NCBI GenBank assembly: GCA_964617645.1
Contig: CAZTYE010000002.1
Location: 248,001 to 312,000 of the forward strand
DNA: 64,000 nucleotides
Source: JADJGC01 sp964617645
GTDB taxonomy: Bacteria; Zixibacteria; MSB-5A5; CAIYYT01
Reading direction: 5' to 3'
Below, piece after piece: positions 1-8,727 of the stretch (position 1 is the stretch's first letter; every line of letters begins with the position of its first letter). Below the pieces are notes generated by a model. It worked only from the letters and a program-made list of their open reading frames with translations, ran no database searches and was not told the DNA's origin. Both the position numbers and the translations under genes were made by a program.

Positions 1-600
1 ACCACGTTTTGCCGTATCCTCGCTGACCGGCTCGCGGGCCACTTGGTGCTTGAGGAAGCCGACAAGAATCCGTTCCTGAAGGACTTTTACAGAGATCGAA
101 AGCGTTACGCCCTGCAAACGCAGTTCTTTTTTCTGCTGTCTCGCTACCAACAACAGCGCGAACTGATCGAGTTCGATTTGTTTAAGAAGCGGATCGTCGC
201 CGACTATACCTTTGAGAAAGACTTCATGTTCGCCTCGCTGAATCTCACGGAAGAGGAGTTGGCGCTGTACAAGCAGGTTTCCGAGTTGTTCAAAAAGACT
301 CTGCCGCGTCCGGATCTGGTTGTGTTCTTGACGGCGTCGCCGGAAGTGCTGCTGCAACGGATTCAGCGGCGCAACATCAACTACGAGCGCAATTTCGATG
401 TCGAGTACCTCAAGCAAGTTATCGAGGGTTACAATCATTACTTCTTCCACTACAATCGGACGCCGCTGCTCGTGATCAAGACCGATAATCTCGACTTCGT
501 CGAAAACTCGGCGCATCTCGAGGAGATCTTCAACCAGATCGCCGACATGCGCCAGGGTACGCGCTACTTCACGCGCGGCGATCAAGAACTGGGAATTTAG
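1..600 (+). CDS. Deoxynucleoside kinase, 5'-truncated by window edge
   Basis: The reading frame is open from base 1, so the true start and the P-loop lie upstream of the window; the visible 199 residues begin just after where a GVGKTT loop would be. The segments ERYALQTQFFFLLSRY-like (KRYALQTQFFFLLSRY here), VADYTFEKDFMFA and the lid-like LLQRIQRRNINYERN are typical of the bacterial dAdo/dGuo/dCyd kinase family, which phosphorylates deoxynucleosides for salvage of dNTPs in the cytoplasm. The stop is followed after 2 nt by panB on the same strand, suggesting co-transcription. Substrate preference cannot be read from the fragment. Confidence 0.85.
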   Translation, partial: TTFCRILADRLAGHLVLEEADKNPFLKDFYRDRKRYALQTQFFFLLSRYQQQRELIEFDLFKKRIVADYTFEKDFMFASLNLTEEELALYKQVSELFKKTLPRPDLVVFLTASPEVLLQRIQRRNINYERNFDVEYLKQVIEGYNHYFFHYNRTPLLVIKTDNLDFVENSAHLEEIFNQIADMRQGTRYFTRGDQELGI

Positions 601-602
601 AG

Positions 603-1415
603 ATGACGCATCCCCGCGCCAAAGTCACGCCGCAAACTTTCGTGCAGATGAAAAAGAAGGGCGACAAGATCGTCTGGTTGACCGCGTACGACTTCTACAC
701 CGCACGCGCGCTCGACCAAGCGGGTGTCGACGGCATTCTCGTCGGCGATTCCGTGAATATGGTTGTTTACGGGCGCAAGGATACGCTTTCGGCGACAATG
801 GAAATGATGATCCGCCACACGGAAGCGGTCAGTCGCGGTGTCACGGCGGCCTTCGTGGTTGGTGATATGCCATTCGGATCATATCAGACTTCGGATGCTG
901 ATGCCATCGCCAACGCCGCTCGTTTCCTCAGCGAAGGCGGCGCGTCGGGAATCAAACTTGAAGGCGGCATCGAGATGGCGCCGCGAATCAAGCGCATCGT
1001 GGAGTGCGGCATTCCCGTAATGGGACATATCGGCTTGACGCCGCAGTCGATCAACAAATTCGGTGGCTATAAGGTGCAGGGCAAGACCGATGTGGCGCGG
1101 GCATATCTACTCGAATCGGCGCAGGCGCTCGAAGCCGCCGGTTGTTTTTCAATTGTGCTGGAGGCCATCAAAATCGATATCGCCGCCAAGATTACCGAAG
1201 CGATCGGCATCCCGACCATCGGCATCGGCGCGGGCAACGCCACGGACGGGCAAATCATGGTGATCAATGACATCATGGGCGTCAGTGACGACTTCATACC
1301 CAAATTCGTGCGCCGCTACTTCAACACCGGCGAGAAGCTGCGCGATGTTGTTGGGCGCTTTGTGGCCGACGTCAAATCGGGCGATTACCCAGCCGAAACC
1401 GAAAACTACGGATAG
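603..1415 (+). CDS. panB: 3-methyl-2-oxobutanoate hydroxymethyltransferase
   Basis: PanB transfers a hydroxymethyl group from 5,10-methylene-THF to 2-oxoisovalerate, the first committed step of pantothenate and CoA synthesis. The 270-residue length is standard. Metal and substrate motifs are present: VGDSVNMVVYG near residue 47, the FVVGDMPFGSYQ block, KLEGG, the HIGLTPQS block and GIPTIGIGAG near 195. The ATG starts 2 nt after the kinase stop, so the pair is probably one transcript. No panC or panD is in the window. A repeat-bearing 700-bp gap follows. Confidence 0.97.
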   Translation: MTHPRAKVTPQTFVQMKKKGDKIVWLTAYDFYTARALDQAGVDGILVGDSVNMVVYGRKDTLSATMEMMIRHTEAVSRGVTAAFVVGDMPFGSYQTSDADAIANAARFLSEGGASGIKLEGGIEMAPRIKRIVECGIPVMGHIGLTPQSINKFGGYKVQGKTDVARAYLLESAQALEAAGCFSIVLEAIKIDIAAKITEAIGIPTIGIGAGNATDGQIMVINDIMGVSDDFIPKFVRRYFNTGEKLRDVVGRFVADVKSGDYPAETENYG

Positions 1416-1478
1416 TCGGGTCGACCACCGACCTGTCCCGCGCTTCGCGGGATCGCTTCAGGGTTTCTTCAGAGTTCT

Positions 1479-1505
1479 GTAGGTCAAGCCGTCTCGCGGC
1501 TTGAC
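1479..1505 (+). repeat. GTAG-headed hairpin repeat, stem type A
   Basis: GTAG at 1479-1482 is followed directly by a perfect 9-bp stem (GTCAAGCCG 1483-1491, CGGCTTGAC 1497-1505) and a 5-nt loop. The same stem recurs at 19010-19036. The layout matches bacterial REP elements, which carry GTAG just 5' of an imperfect palindrome. Confidence 0.75.
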
Positions 1506-1524
1506 ACCTCCTCCGTTGCTCCGC

Positions 1525-1547
1525 GTAGTGGCGCATGGCAATGCGCC
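1525..1547 (+). repeat. GTAG-headed hairpin repeat, stem type B
   Basis: GTAG at 1525-1528, one base, then a 7-bp stem GGCGCAT (1530-1536) / ATGCGCC (1541-1547) with loop GGCA. It differs entirely in stem sequence from its neighbours but keeps the GTAG-plus-hairpin plan. Confidence 0.5.
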
Positions 1548-1567
1548 CGTCGATCCTGCGTTGTTCT

Positions 1568-1594
1568 GTAGGTCAGGAGCCCTGCACTCCTGAC
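1568..1594 (+). repeat. GTAG-headed hairpin repeat, stem type C
   Basis: GTAG at 1568-1571, then an 8-bp perfect stem GTCAGGAG (1572-1579) / CTCCTGAC (1587-1594) and a 7-nt loop. Near-identical copies are at 18491-18517 (+) and 26036-26062 (-). Confidence 0.75.
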
Positions 1595-1857
1595 ATCGCG
1601 CCAGCAGCGAGAAAATTCCCCCTTACCAACGGGGATCGTCCCTCGATAGCGGGACGGGGGGTGCAAAAACGCATCATAGACCCGTCACATCTTTATTCTC
1701 GCGTACTGGACTGTTAGAGCAGTCCGTTGAACACACATCGCGCGGTGGCAGAAATCGCTTCCTGATTTCGCCAGTCTGGACTGTGGGAAGTCTGTGGGAC
1801 ATTACCACTAACTCTGAAACTACATGGAATCAAACTGTCGGGGGATACAAAAAAATA

Positions 1858-1920
1858 AGGGGAAGCAGTCCTCTCCTACTTCACTGATACACCCAATGGA
1901 ATCAGTCAAGTGCTTCCCCT
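1858..1920. other. Long inverted repeat, candidate structured RNA or regulatory hairpin
   Basis: Perfect 10-bp arms AGGGGAAGCA (1858-1867) and TGCTTCCCCT (1911-1920) enclose a second 5-bp stem CTGAT (1884-1888) / ATCAG (1901-1905). The element lies about 200 bp upstream of the next gene and is more AT-rich than its surroundings. I cannot assign it to a known RNA family; it could also be a terminator-like or binding-site palindrome. Confidence 0.4.
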
Positions 1921-2119
1921 GTCGATACACAACTGAGGCGTACCTCAACCGCAGTATATAATCCCCCCTCAAAAATAGCAAGAGAAACTTATGCAAGAAA
2001 TTTGAACAAAAATCGCGATCCATGGCCGTTGATTCCGGCGGCGAAAACGGCTAAACTGAGCGGAATTGGACGAAATCCGCAGCGAATCGCTTGCGGCGTA
2101 CCCTCATAGGAGTCCTCAA

Positions 2120-3256
2120 ATGACGACATATCTGGTTTGCGGCGCCGGAATTCAATCGGTGGCGCTGGTCTACGACCTTCTGAAGTTCGCGGCAGCAGAC
2201 AAAGTGGTCTTGCTTGATCTTGATCCGAAACGACTGGCAAACTTCTCCGACCCGCGCGTCGAAAAACACGCCGGCGATCTGGCCAATGCCGCCTTTGTGC
2301 GTCCCTTTTTCGAACAATCCGACATTGCCTGTGGCGCCGCCAGCTACAAGCTCAACAAGATGCTGACAGAAATTGCGGTCGCCACCAAGACGCATTGGGT
2401 GGACATGGGCGGCAACAACTGGGTGGTCGATGCCCAATTCGCGCTTTCGGAAAAAGCGGCGGCGGCGGGTATTACGATCATTCCCGATTGCGGATTAGCG
2501 CCGGGGATGGCCTCCGTGCTGGCAGCGGATGCCGTCAGTAAGTTTGATTCGGTCGAAGAGCTGAAAATTCGGGTAGGCGGGTTGCCGCAAGCGCCGCAGC
2601 CGCCACTGAACTATGCAATTTTCTTCTCTCCGGAAGGGCTGCTCAACGAGTACCGCGAACCGACCGTCTGTCTCCGCGGCGGCCGGCTGACCAAGTTGTC
2701 GAGCTTGACCGAAGGCGAGCAACTTTCGTTTCCACCGAATTTCCCGCAGCTTGAGGCCTATCACACTTCCGGCGGCGCCTCGACTCTGCCGCACACCTTC
2801 GAGGGTCGGATTCAGTCTCTGGATTACAAGACAATTCGCTACGTCGGCCACTTCGAAAAGATCAAGATGCTCTTCGAACTTGGTTTGGCGGATGAAAAGC
2901 AGCGCGAGATTGACGGTGTTGTCATCAGCCCCGATCAGGTGCTGCGCCACTGCCTCTACAACAACCTGCCACGAAACGCTCCCGATGTCGTGCTCGTCTA
3001 TGTCGAGGCGACCGGAAGGAAGAACAATCGACCGCAGAAGGCCACTTACTATATCGAAGATTACCTCAACAAGTCAACCGGCCATTCGGCGATGCAGCGG
3101 ACAACCGCGTACTCGGTAGGTATCGTGGCGCAGATGATCGCCGAGGGCGCCGTTGGCAAGCGCGGAACTTTGCGCTCGGAGCAGGGAATCGATCCAAAGC
3201 GATTCCTGGAATTACTCGAGCAGCGCGGAATCGGCGTGAAGATCGAAGTCCGTTAA
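2120..3256 (+). CDS. Lysine 6-dehydrogenase-like saccharopine dehydrogenase family protein
   Basis: The start is the ATG at 2120 because AGGAG sits 7 nt upstream and the Rossmann motif YLVCGAGIQS begins right after it; an upstream in-frame ATG at 2066 lacks these. The 378-residue protein resembles thermophile lysine 6-dehydrogenase throughout: PDCGLAPGMASVL, VGGLPQAPQPPLNY, EGLLNEYREP, AYHTSGGASTLPHTF and DYKTIRYVGH all match blocks of that family. Those enzymes oxidise the epsilon-amino group of lysine with NAD, giving allysine (cyclising to piperideine-6-carboxylate). A related activity on another amino acid or polyamine remains possible. It is monocistronic and converges on glgP. Confidence 0.8.
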   Translation: MTTYLVCGAGIQSVALVYDLLKFAAADKVVLLDLDPKRLANFSDPRVEKHAGDLANAAFVRPFFEQSDIACGAASYKLNKMLTEIAVATKTHWVDMGGNNWVVDAQFALSEKAAAAGITIIPDCGLAPGMASVLAADAVSKFDSVEELKIRVGGLPQAPQPPLNYAIFFSPEGLLNEYREPTVCLRGGRLTKLSSLTEGEQLSFPPNFPQLEAYHTSGGASTLPHTFEGRIQSLDYKTIRYVGHFEKIKMLFELGLADEKQREIDGVVISPDQVLRHCLYNNLPRNAPDVVLVYVEATGRKNNRPQKATYYIEDYLNKSTGHSAMQRTTAYSVGIVAQMIAEGAVGKRGTLRSEQGIDPKRFLELLEQRGIGVKIEVR

Positions 3257-3293
3257 CGGGGATTTCGAAGCGGGAACAGTTTGCTGCGAGAAT

Positions 3294-5864
3294 CTATGTT
3301 TCACCATTCGCCCAGGTGATCATCCCGAACTCGTGGCGGTTGACGGAAGCGCGATGTCCGGGCAGAACACGCACGGAATATCCGAATCGACCCGAGCCGG
3401 AGAAGTTCGCGTCGCAGCGATACTCATAGACTCCGGCTTGTGCCCCGCCGTTCGGAGTCATCTCGAAAGTGCGCGCATCGGCGATTTCGCCGCGTTGCGA
3501 CAGGCGGCCGACGTAGAGTTCGACCAGAAGATCATCCGGTTTGAGATCACCGGTAAAGATTTTGGCGGTCACGGTCACATTCTGATTGACGTTGATTTTC
3601 TGCGGCGCCTGCGAATCGACTTCGACGATGTGGATATCGCCCCAGCGGTCGCGAAGATGCTTGTGCCAACTGGCGAGCGATTTTAGTTCTTGGAAATCGT
3701 CGGCCTGTAAGATCTGAAATTGGCGATAAGCCGTCATGTAGAAGCGATCCGCGTACTCCTGCACCATCCGCGTGGAATTGAATACCGGCGCCAGAAGCTT
3801 GATCGAGCGCTTCATTTTTGCAACCCATTCGCGTGGAATGCCGTCCCGACCGCGATCGTAGAACGTCGGCGCAACCTCCTTTTCGAGAATGTCGTAAAGC
3901 GCGTTGGCCTCGATTTCATCCTGATAGTCGTGATTCTCGTACTCCTCGCCGGATCCGATCGACCAGCCAACTTCGGGACGATATCCCTCTACCCACCAGC
4001 CGTCGAGGACGCTGACATTGAGACCGCCGTTGGCGACTACCTTCATCCCGGATGTTCCGGAGGCTTCCATCGGCCGCCGCGGCGTATTGAGCCAGACGTC
4101 GACGCCCTGCACCAGGTAGCGCGCCATCGACATGTCGTAGTTTTCGAGGAAGACGATGCGGTCACGGAATTGCGGATCGCGAATCGTGTGAATAATGTTC
4201 TTGATCAGTTCCTTGCCGAGATTGTCGCGCGGGTGCGATTTGCCGGCAAAAACGAACTGGACCGGACACTGCGGATTGTTGACGATTCGCTTGAGTCGCT
4301 CGATGTCGCGGAAGAGCAATGTGCCGCGTTTGTACGAGGCAAAGCGGCGCGCGAATCCGACGGTCAGGACCTCCGGATTGAGCACTTCGCTGACGATGCG
4401 GATTTCGCGGGGCGCCGCGCCCCGGCGCTGGTACTGTTCCTTCATCCGCTGGCGGATCAGCGAGATCATTTTTTCGCGGCGCAATTCGTGGGTGCGCCAC
4501 AATTCCGAGTCGAGCACGTCGTCGACGGCGCCCCAGCAAGAATGGTCGGCCGGGCGATTGAGCCAGTCGATACCGAGATAGCGCTTGAACAGCTCCGACA
4601 TCTCCGGCGATAACCACGACGGCGTGTGGATCCCGTTGGTCACCGAATCGATCGGCACCTCTGAGATCGGTACGCGCGGCCACGAGTTCTGCCACATCTT
4701 GCGCGAAACTTCCGCGTGCAACTTGCTGACGCCGTTGATGTACGATGAAAAACTCATCGCCAGAAACGCCATATTGAATTCATGTCCGCCGGCGCTGCCG
4801 CCTTGGTTGCCGAGCGCAAAGAAATCGTGGGCGCTTAAACCCAACTCACTGTAAAACGGGCGCAAGTAGCGGTCAACCATATCGCGCGAAAATCGGTCGA
4901 TGCCGGCCGGCACCGGGGTGTGCGTCGTGAATACGGTTGATTGTTTGACCAGAAGCGCCGCTTCGTTGTAGCTCAGCTTGTCTTCCCGCATTCGTCGCCG
5001 CACGCGATCGATCGCCAGGAACGCGCTGTGGCCTTCATTCATGTGATAAACCGACGGCCGCAATCCGGCGCCCTCCAGGGCGCGCACGCCGCCGATACCA
5101 AGCACGATTTCCTGCTTGATCCGCATCTCGATATCGCCGCCGTACAACTCACTGGTGATATCACGGTCTTCCACGGCATTCTGCGGCAGATTGGTGTCGA
5201 GCAGCATCAGAGGAATGCGTCCGACGCGCAGCATCCAGACTTTGATCAAAACGCGCCGGCCGCCGATGTCGAGCGTCACATGCAACGGCTGACCATTCTT
5301 GTCGATCATCTCGGTCAACGGCAGCATCGAGAAATCGAGCTCAGGATAATACTCGCCCTGCCAGCCGTCGGCATTGAGATATTGTTGAAAGTAGCCGCGC
5401 TGGTAGAGCAGCCCGACACCCACCAAAGGCAGGCCCAAATCGGACGCCGACTTAAGATGATCCCCGGCGAGGACACCAAGACCGCCGGAATAGATCGGCA
5501 GCGACTCGGTCAGCCCGAATTCGGCGGAGAAGTACGCGATCTCCGGCTGGTCAACTTTGATTTGTTGTTCCTGAAACCAAGTCGTCGAACTGAGATAGGC
5601 GTGTAAATCACGATAGACGCTCTCGAGATGGGCACGAAAAGCCGCGTCCTTTTCGAGTTTCTCCAGCTTCTGCTGCGGAATCATCGCCAGCAACTTGACC
5701 GGATTGTGGCCGGACTCCTCCCAGAGACGATAATCGATACGCCGTAGAAGCTGGATCGCTTCGTGATTCCAGCACCAGTAGAGGTTGTAAGCGATTTCGC
5801 GAAGGGGCTTGAGACCCTCAGGCAGGACCGGCTCTACTTGAATGTATCGTAGGGCTTTAACCAT
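3294..5864 (-). CDS. glgP: Alpha-1,4-glucan phosphorylase (short GT35 type)
   Basis: This enzyme releases glucose-1-phosphate from glycogen or maltodextrin using PLP. The 856-residue length and the N-terminal DUF3417-like segment (about 1-110, with ISTYRDL-type content around AYLSSTTWF) mark the bacterial/archaeal short glucan phosphorylases. Seen directly: AEFGLTESLPIYSGGLGVLAGDHLKSASDLG, the THTPVPAGIDRF block, and the PLP-lysine motif EASGTSGMK with Lys608, followed by NGGLNVSVLDGWW. The last 100 residues form a separate beta-rich extension. The ATG at 5864 follows a GGGAAG site. No glycogen synthase or branching enzyme is in the window, so a role in storage-glucan breakdown is inferred from family. 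Confidence 0.95.
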   Translation of the reverse strand: MVKALRYIQVEPVLPEGLKPLREIAYNLYWCWNHEAIQLLRRIDYRLWEESGHNPVKLLAMIPQQKLEKLEKDAAFRAHLESVYRDLHAYLSSTTWFQEQQIKVDQPEIAYFSAEFGLTESLPIYSGGLGVLAGDHLKSASDLGLPLVGVGLLYQRGYFQQYLNADGWQGEYYPELDFSMLPLTEMIDKNGQPLHVTLDIGGRRVLIKVWMLRVGRIPLMLLDTNLPQNAVEDRDITSELYGGDIEMRIKQEIVLGIGGVRALEGAGLRPSVYHMNEGHSAFLAIDRVRRRMREDKLSYNEAALLVKQSTVFTTHTPVPAGIDRFSRDMVDRYLRPFYSELGLSAHDFFALGNQGGSAGGHEFNMAFLAMSFSSYINGVSKLHAEVSRKMWQNSWPRVPISEVPIDSVTNGIHTPSWLSPEMSELFKRYLGIDWLNRPADHSCWGAVDDVLDSELWRTHELRREKMISLIRQRMKEQYQRRGAAPREIRIVSEVLNPEVLTVGFARRFASYKRGTLLFRDIERLKRIVNNPQCPVQFVFAGKSHPRDNLGKELIKNIIHTIRDPQFRDRIVFLENYDMSMARYLVQGVDVWLNTPRRPMEASGTSGMKVVANGGLNVSVLDGWWVEGYRPEVGWSIGSGEEYENHDYQDEIEANALYDILEKEVAPTFYDRGRDGIPREWVAKMKRSIKLLAPVFNSTRMVQEYADRFYMTAYRQFQILQADDFQELKSLASWHKHLRDRWGDIHIVEVDSQAPQKINVNQNVTVTAKIFTGDLKPDDLLVELYVGRLSQRGEIADARTFEMTPNGGAQAGVYEYRCDANFSGSGRFGYSVRVLPGHRASVNRHEFGMITWANGET

Positions 5865-6115
5865 CAGACTTCCCTGTCTTTATCGACCGCCGCCGCGAAT
5901 TCCTTACCACGGAACTCCGATCTTCGCGGTTTGTTCTACGAGTATAATCTAAGCGCGGACGAGGCACCGTCCAGAGATTTCGTGGCCAAATCTGATGTTC
6001 ATTGACCGTTTCAGTCCGCTTAACCCGGGAAAATCGACGCGCGAAGTCGATACCGACCATGATTCACAACTCGGGCGCGTATAACGATTAGTCATGACTA
6101 CACCAGAAAGGTACT

Positions 6116-7576
6116 ATGCAGCTTCCGAAAACCTTAGGCGCGCTCAAAGCTGCCGGATATAAGTCGCGCAGCGCCAAAGACGAGCTGCGCGAAAACCTCC
6201 TTGAACAAATCCGCTCCGGACGCAAACGCTGGCCAGGCATCATCGGCTACGAGCGAACGGTCATTCCGCAAATTGAGAATGCGATTCTCTCTCAGCACGA
6301 CATTCTGCTTCTCGGCTTGCGCGGGCAGGCCAAGACCCGAATTCTGCGGCAGTTGGTCAATTTTCTTGACGAGCAAATTCCGGTGATCAAAGGCAGCGCT
6401 CTGAACGAAGATCCGGCTCTGCCGATCACCGGTCATTCCAAGCGCCTGCTCGCGGACGCTGGCGATGACTTGGAGATCGCTTGGTTGCCGCGTGAGGAGC
6501 GCTATCACGAAAAACTGGCGACGCCGGATGTTTCGGTCGCCGACCTGATCGGCGATCTTGATCCAATCAAAGCCGTCAAGGAGCGGCTTGATCTTTCGGA
6601 CGAGAATGTGATCAACTGGGGCATCATTCCCCGCACCAATCGCGGTATCTTCGCGATCAATGAGTTGCCCGACCTGCAGCCGCGTATTCAAGTCGCGCTG
6701 TTGAACATTCTCGAAGAGAACGACTTCCAAATTCGCGGGTTCCCGGTTCGCGTGCCGCTCGACATGATGCTTGCATTCACCGCTAACCCGGAAGATTACA
6801 CCAATCGCGGCAATATCATTACGCCGCTCAAAGACCGCATCGCATCGCAGATCAACACGCATTATCCGCAGGATATCGAAGTCGCCAAGAAAATCACTCT
6901 GCAAGAGGCCTGGAGCAAGCGCTCGAACAAGGTCGAAGTGCCGGAGTTGATGCACGAGATCATCGAGCAAATCGCCTTCGCGGCGCGCCAAAGCGAGCAC
7001 GTCGATCAAACTTCGGGCGTTTCAGCGCGGCTGACGATTTCGGCGTATGAGAACCTGATCTCCAACGTCGAACGCCGGGCAGCGATTAACAACGAAAAAG
7101 ACTTCTACCCGCGCATCTGCGACTTGTACTCCGTTGTCGCTTCCGTCGTCGGTAAAGTCGAACTCGTTTACGAAGGCGAACTCGAAGGACCGAACATGGT
7201 CGCAATGAATTTGATCGGCGAGGCGACCAAGACCGTGTTCAATCAGTATTTTCCGCAGCCGCGCAAGGGCAAAGGCGGCGCCGACTCCCGTCCGCAAGAG
7301 AATGTGTATGAAGCCGTGACCGACTTCTTCTCAACCGGCAAACGCCTCGAGCTTTCCGACGAGCAATCCTACAAAGAGTACAAGCAGGCGTTGATGCAAG
7401 TCGCGGGCTTGAAGGAGATTGCCAAGAAGCACTACAACACCGACGACGAACGCGCGGTCGTGCTGGCGATGGAGTTCATCCTCGAGGGTTTGCACCGTCA
7501 CAACTTGATCGCGAAAGAATCGCCCGACAACCGCTTCGTTTACGTCGACATGCTCGAGAACATGCTGAGGGACTGA
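6116..7576 (+). CDS. MoxR/ChlI-type AAA+ ATPase
   Basis: A 486-residue AAA+ protein of the MoxR/magnesium-chelatase-I group, which act as chaperone-like remodelling ATPases. The nucleotide loop reads GLRGQAKT (about residue 67), with Ala where most P-loops have Gly; this variant is shared by the subfamily. The Walker B region IFAINELPDL, the sensor segment MLAFTANPEDY and a C-terminal helical domain are visible. The ATG follows an AAAGG site (6107-6111), and a TATAAC at 6080-6085 may be the -10. The next gene, a vWA protein, starts 2 nt after its stop. MoxR and vWA proteins usually form a complex that inserts or activates a cofactor or partner protein; the target is unknown here. Confidence 0.85.
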   Translation: MQLPKTLGALKAAGYKSRSAKDELRENLLEQIRSGRKRWPGIIGYERTVIPQIENAILSQHDILLLGLRGQAKTRILRQLVNFLDEQIPVIKGSALNEDPALPITGHSKRLLADAGDDLEIAWLPREERYHEKLATPDVSVADLIGDLDPIKAVKERLDLSDENVINWGIIPRTNRGIFAINELPDLQPRIQVALLNILEENDFQIRGFPVRVPLDMMLAFTANPEDYTNRGNIITPLKDRIASQINTHYPQDIEVAKKITLQEAWSKRSNKVEVPELMHEIIEQIAFAARQSEHVDQTSGVSARLTISAYENLISNVERRAAINNEKDFYPRICDLYSVVASVVGKVELVYEGELEGPNMVAMNLIGEATKTVFNQYFPQPRKGKGGADSRPQENVYEAVTDFFSTGKRLELSDEQSYKEYKQALMQVAGLKEIAKKHYNTDDERAVVLAMEFILEGLHRHNLIAKESPDNRFVYVDMLENMLRD

Positions 7577-7578
7577 GC

Positions 7579-8670
7579 TTGCGCTTCATCTACTCCGAGT
7601 GGGACGAGTCGCTGCTGCAGCAGTTGCGGCAGATGCGCGATTTGATGTCGATCTTCAATCACATCCTGCTACAGGTGAACGGCAACGTCAAGATGGCGCT
7701 GCAAATCATGGAGCAGCTCAAGCGCCTGGGCTATCTTCCCGAAGGCGCGAATCTCGATGAGTTCCGCCGGCAAATGGAAAACGAAAACATCATCAACATC
7801 GATCCGTCGGGACCGAAACTGACCCGTAAGGGCGAGCGCGCGCTCCGGCAGGATGCCTTCAACCGCATCTTTGAACAGCTCAAATCGTCGCGCGGCGGCA
7901 GTCATGCCATTCCTAAAGAAGGCGGCGCTTCGGAGGAACTGCTCCCCGAGCGGCGCAAATTCAATTTCGGCGACAATCTGCGCAACATCGACTTCCAGAA
8001 TTCGCTGCTCAACAGCATCACACGCACGGCGAACTTAAATTTCAACATGGAAGAAGAAGACCTCGAGGTCTGCGAGACCGAGCAAATGGCTAATTGCGCC
8101 ACCGTGCTCCTCATCGACATCTCCCATTCGATGATTCTCTACGGCGAAGATCGGATCACGCCCGCCAAGCAGGTAGCGATGGCCTTTACGGAGATGATTC
8201 TCACGCGCTTCCCGAAAGACTCGCTCGACATCGTGCTCTTCGGCGATTTCGCCCAGCGCGTGCAGGTCAAGGATTTGCCGTACGTCGGCGTTGGGCCGTA
8301 TCACACCAACACCAAGGCCGGCCTGCAAATGGCGAGGCAGATTCTGCTGCGGCGCAAAAGTCAGAATAAACAGATTTTCATGATCACCGACGGCAAACCG
8401 TCGATGATCAACCGATCCGACGGCTCAATCTACAAGAACCCTTTCGGTCTCGATCCGGTCGTGGTCAACCGTACTCTGGATGAAGCGATCGTCTGCCGCA
8501 AGAAAGGAATCCCGATCACGACTTTCATGATCGCCGACGACGCCTACTTGCAGCAATTCGTCAAGAAGCTGACCGAGCTTAATCGCGGCCGGGCCTACTT
8601 TTCATCCGCGCAAAATCTGGGGGATTACATCTTCTTCGATTTTCTCAAACACCGCCGCCGCAGTAGCTGA
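7579..8670 (+). CDS. von Willebrand factor A-domain protein, MoxR partner
   Basis: A 363-residue protein starting with TTG at 7579, 2 nt past the upstream stop, consistent with translational coupling. Residues about 170-355 form a vWA domain with an intact MIDAS motif, VLLIDISHSM (DxSxS), plus the later MITDGKPS segment. The N-terminal 165 residues are helical and charged with no domain I recognise. Together with the upstream AAA+ ATPase it forms the classic MoxR-vWA pair. The pair is free-standing: there is no aerotolerance (Bat) operon or protease around it, so its client is not shown by context. Confidence 0.85.
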   Translation: MRFIYSEWDESLLQQLRQMRDLMSIFNHILLQVNGNVKMALQIMEQLKRLGYLPEGANLDEFRRQMENENIINIDPSGPKLTRKGERALRQDAFNRIFEQLKSSRGGSHAIPKEGGASEELLPERRKFNFGDNLRNIDFQNSLLNSITRTANLNFNMEEEDLEVCETEQMANCATVLLIDISHSMILYGEDRITPAKQVAMAFTEMILTRFPKDSLDIVLFGDFAQRVQVKDLPYVGVGPYHTNTKAGLQMARQILLRRKSQNKQIFMITDGKPSMINRSDGSIYKNPFGLDPVVVNRTLDEAIVCRKKGIPITTFMIADDAYLQQFVKKLTELNRGRAYFSSAQNLGDYIFFDFLKHRRRSS

Positions 8671-8727
8671 GAAATCGCCGATTACGGCCCATCTCACTCG
8701 AAACGCAGAAACTCTATTCCTTCGCCC

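Larger units (their letters stand above)
1416..2119. other. 704-bp intergenic region carrying repeats and hairpins
   Basis: No convincing gene. It holds three GTAG-headed hairpins (1479-1505, 1525-1547, 1568-1594), a degenerate copy of a longer repeat whose signature is an AAC-GGGGATCGTCCC block (about 1616-1660), a long-range inverted repeat (1858-1920) and a TATAAT hexamer at 1957-1962 that could be a -10 element for the downstream dehydrogenase, without a good -35. Small open frames here are low-complexity readings of the repeats. Confidence 0.7.

Noticed and set aside
3720..4613. 297-codon plus-strand frame antisense to glgP
   Set aside because: Shadow of a GC-rich coding frame; no start signal and no family features, while the glgP frame carries all catalytic motifs.
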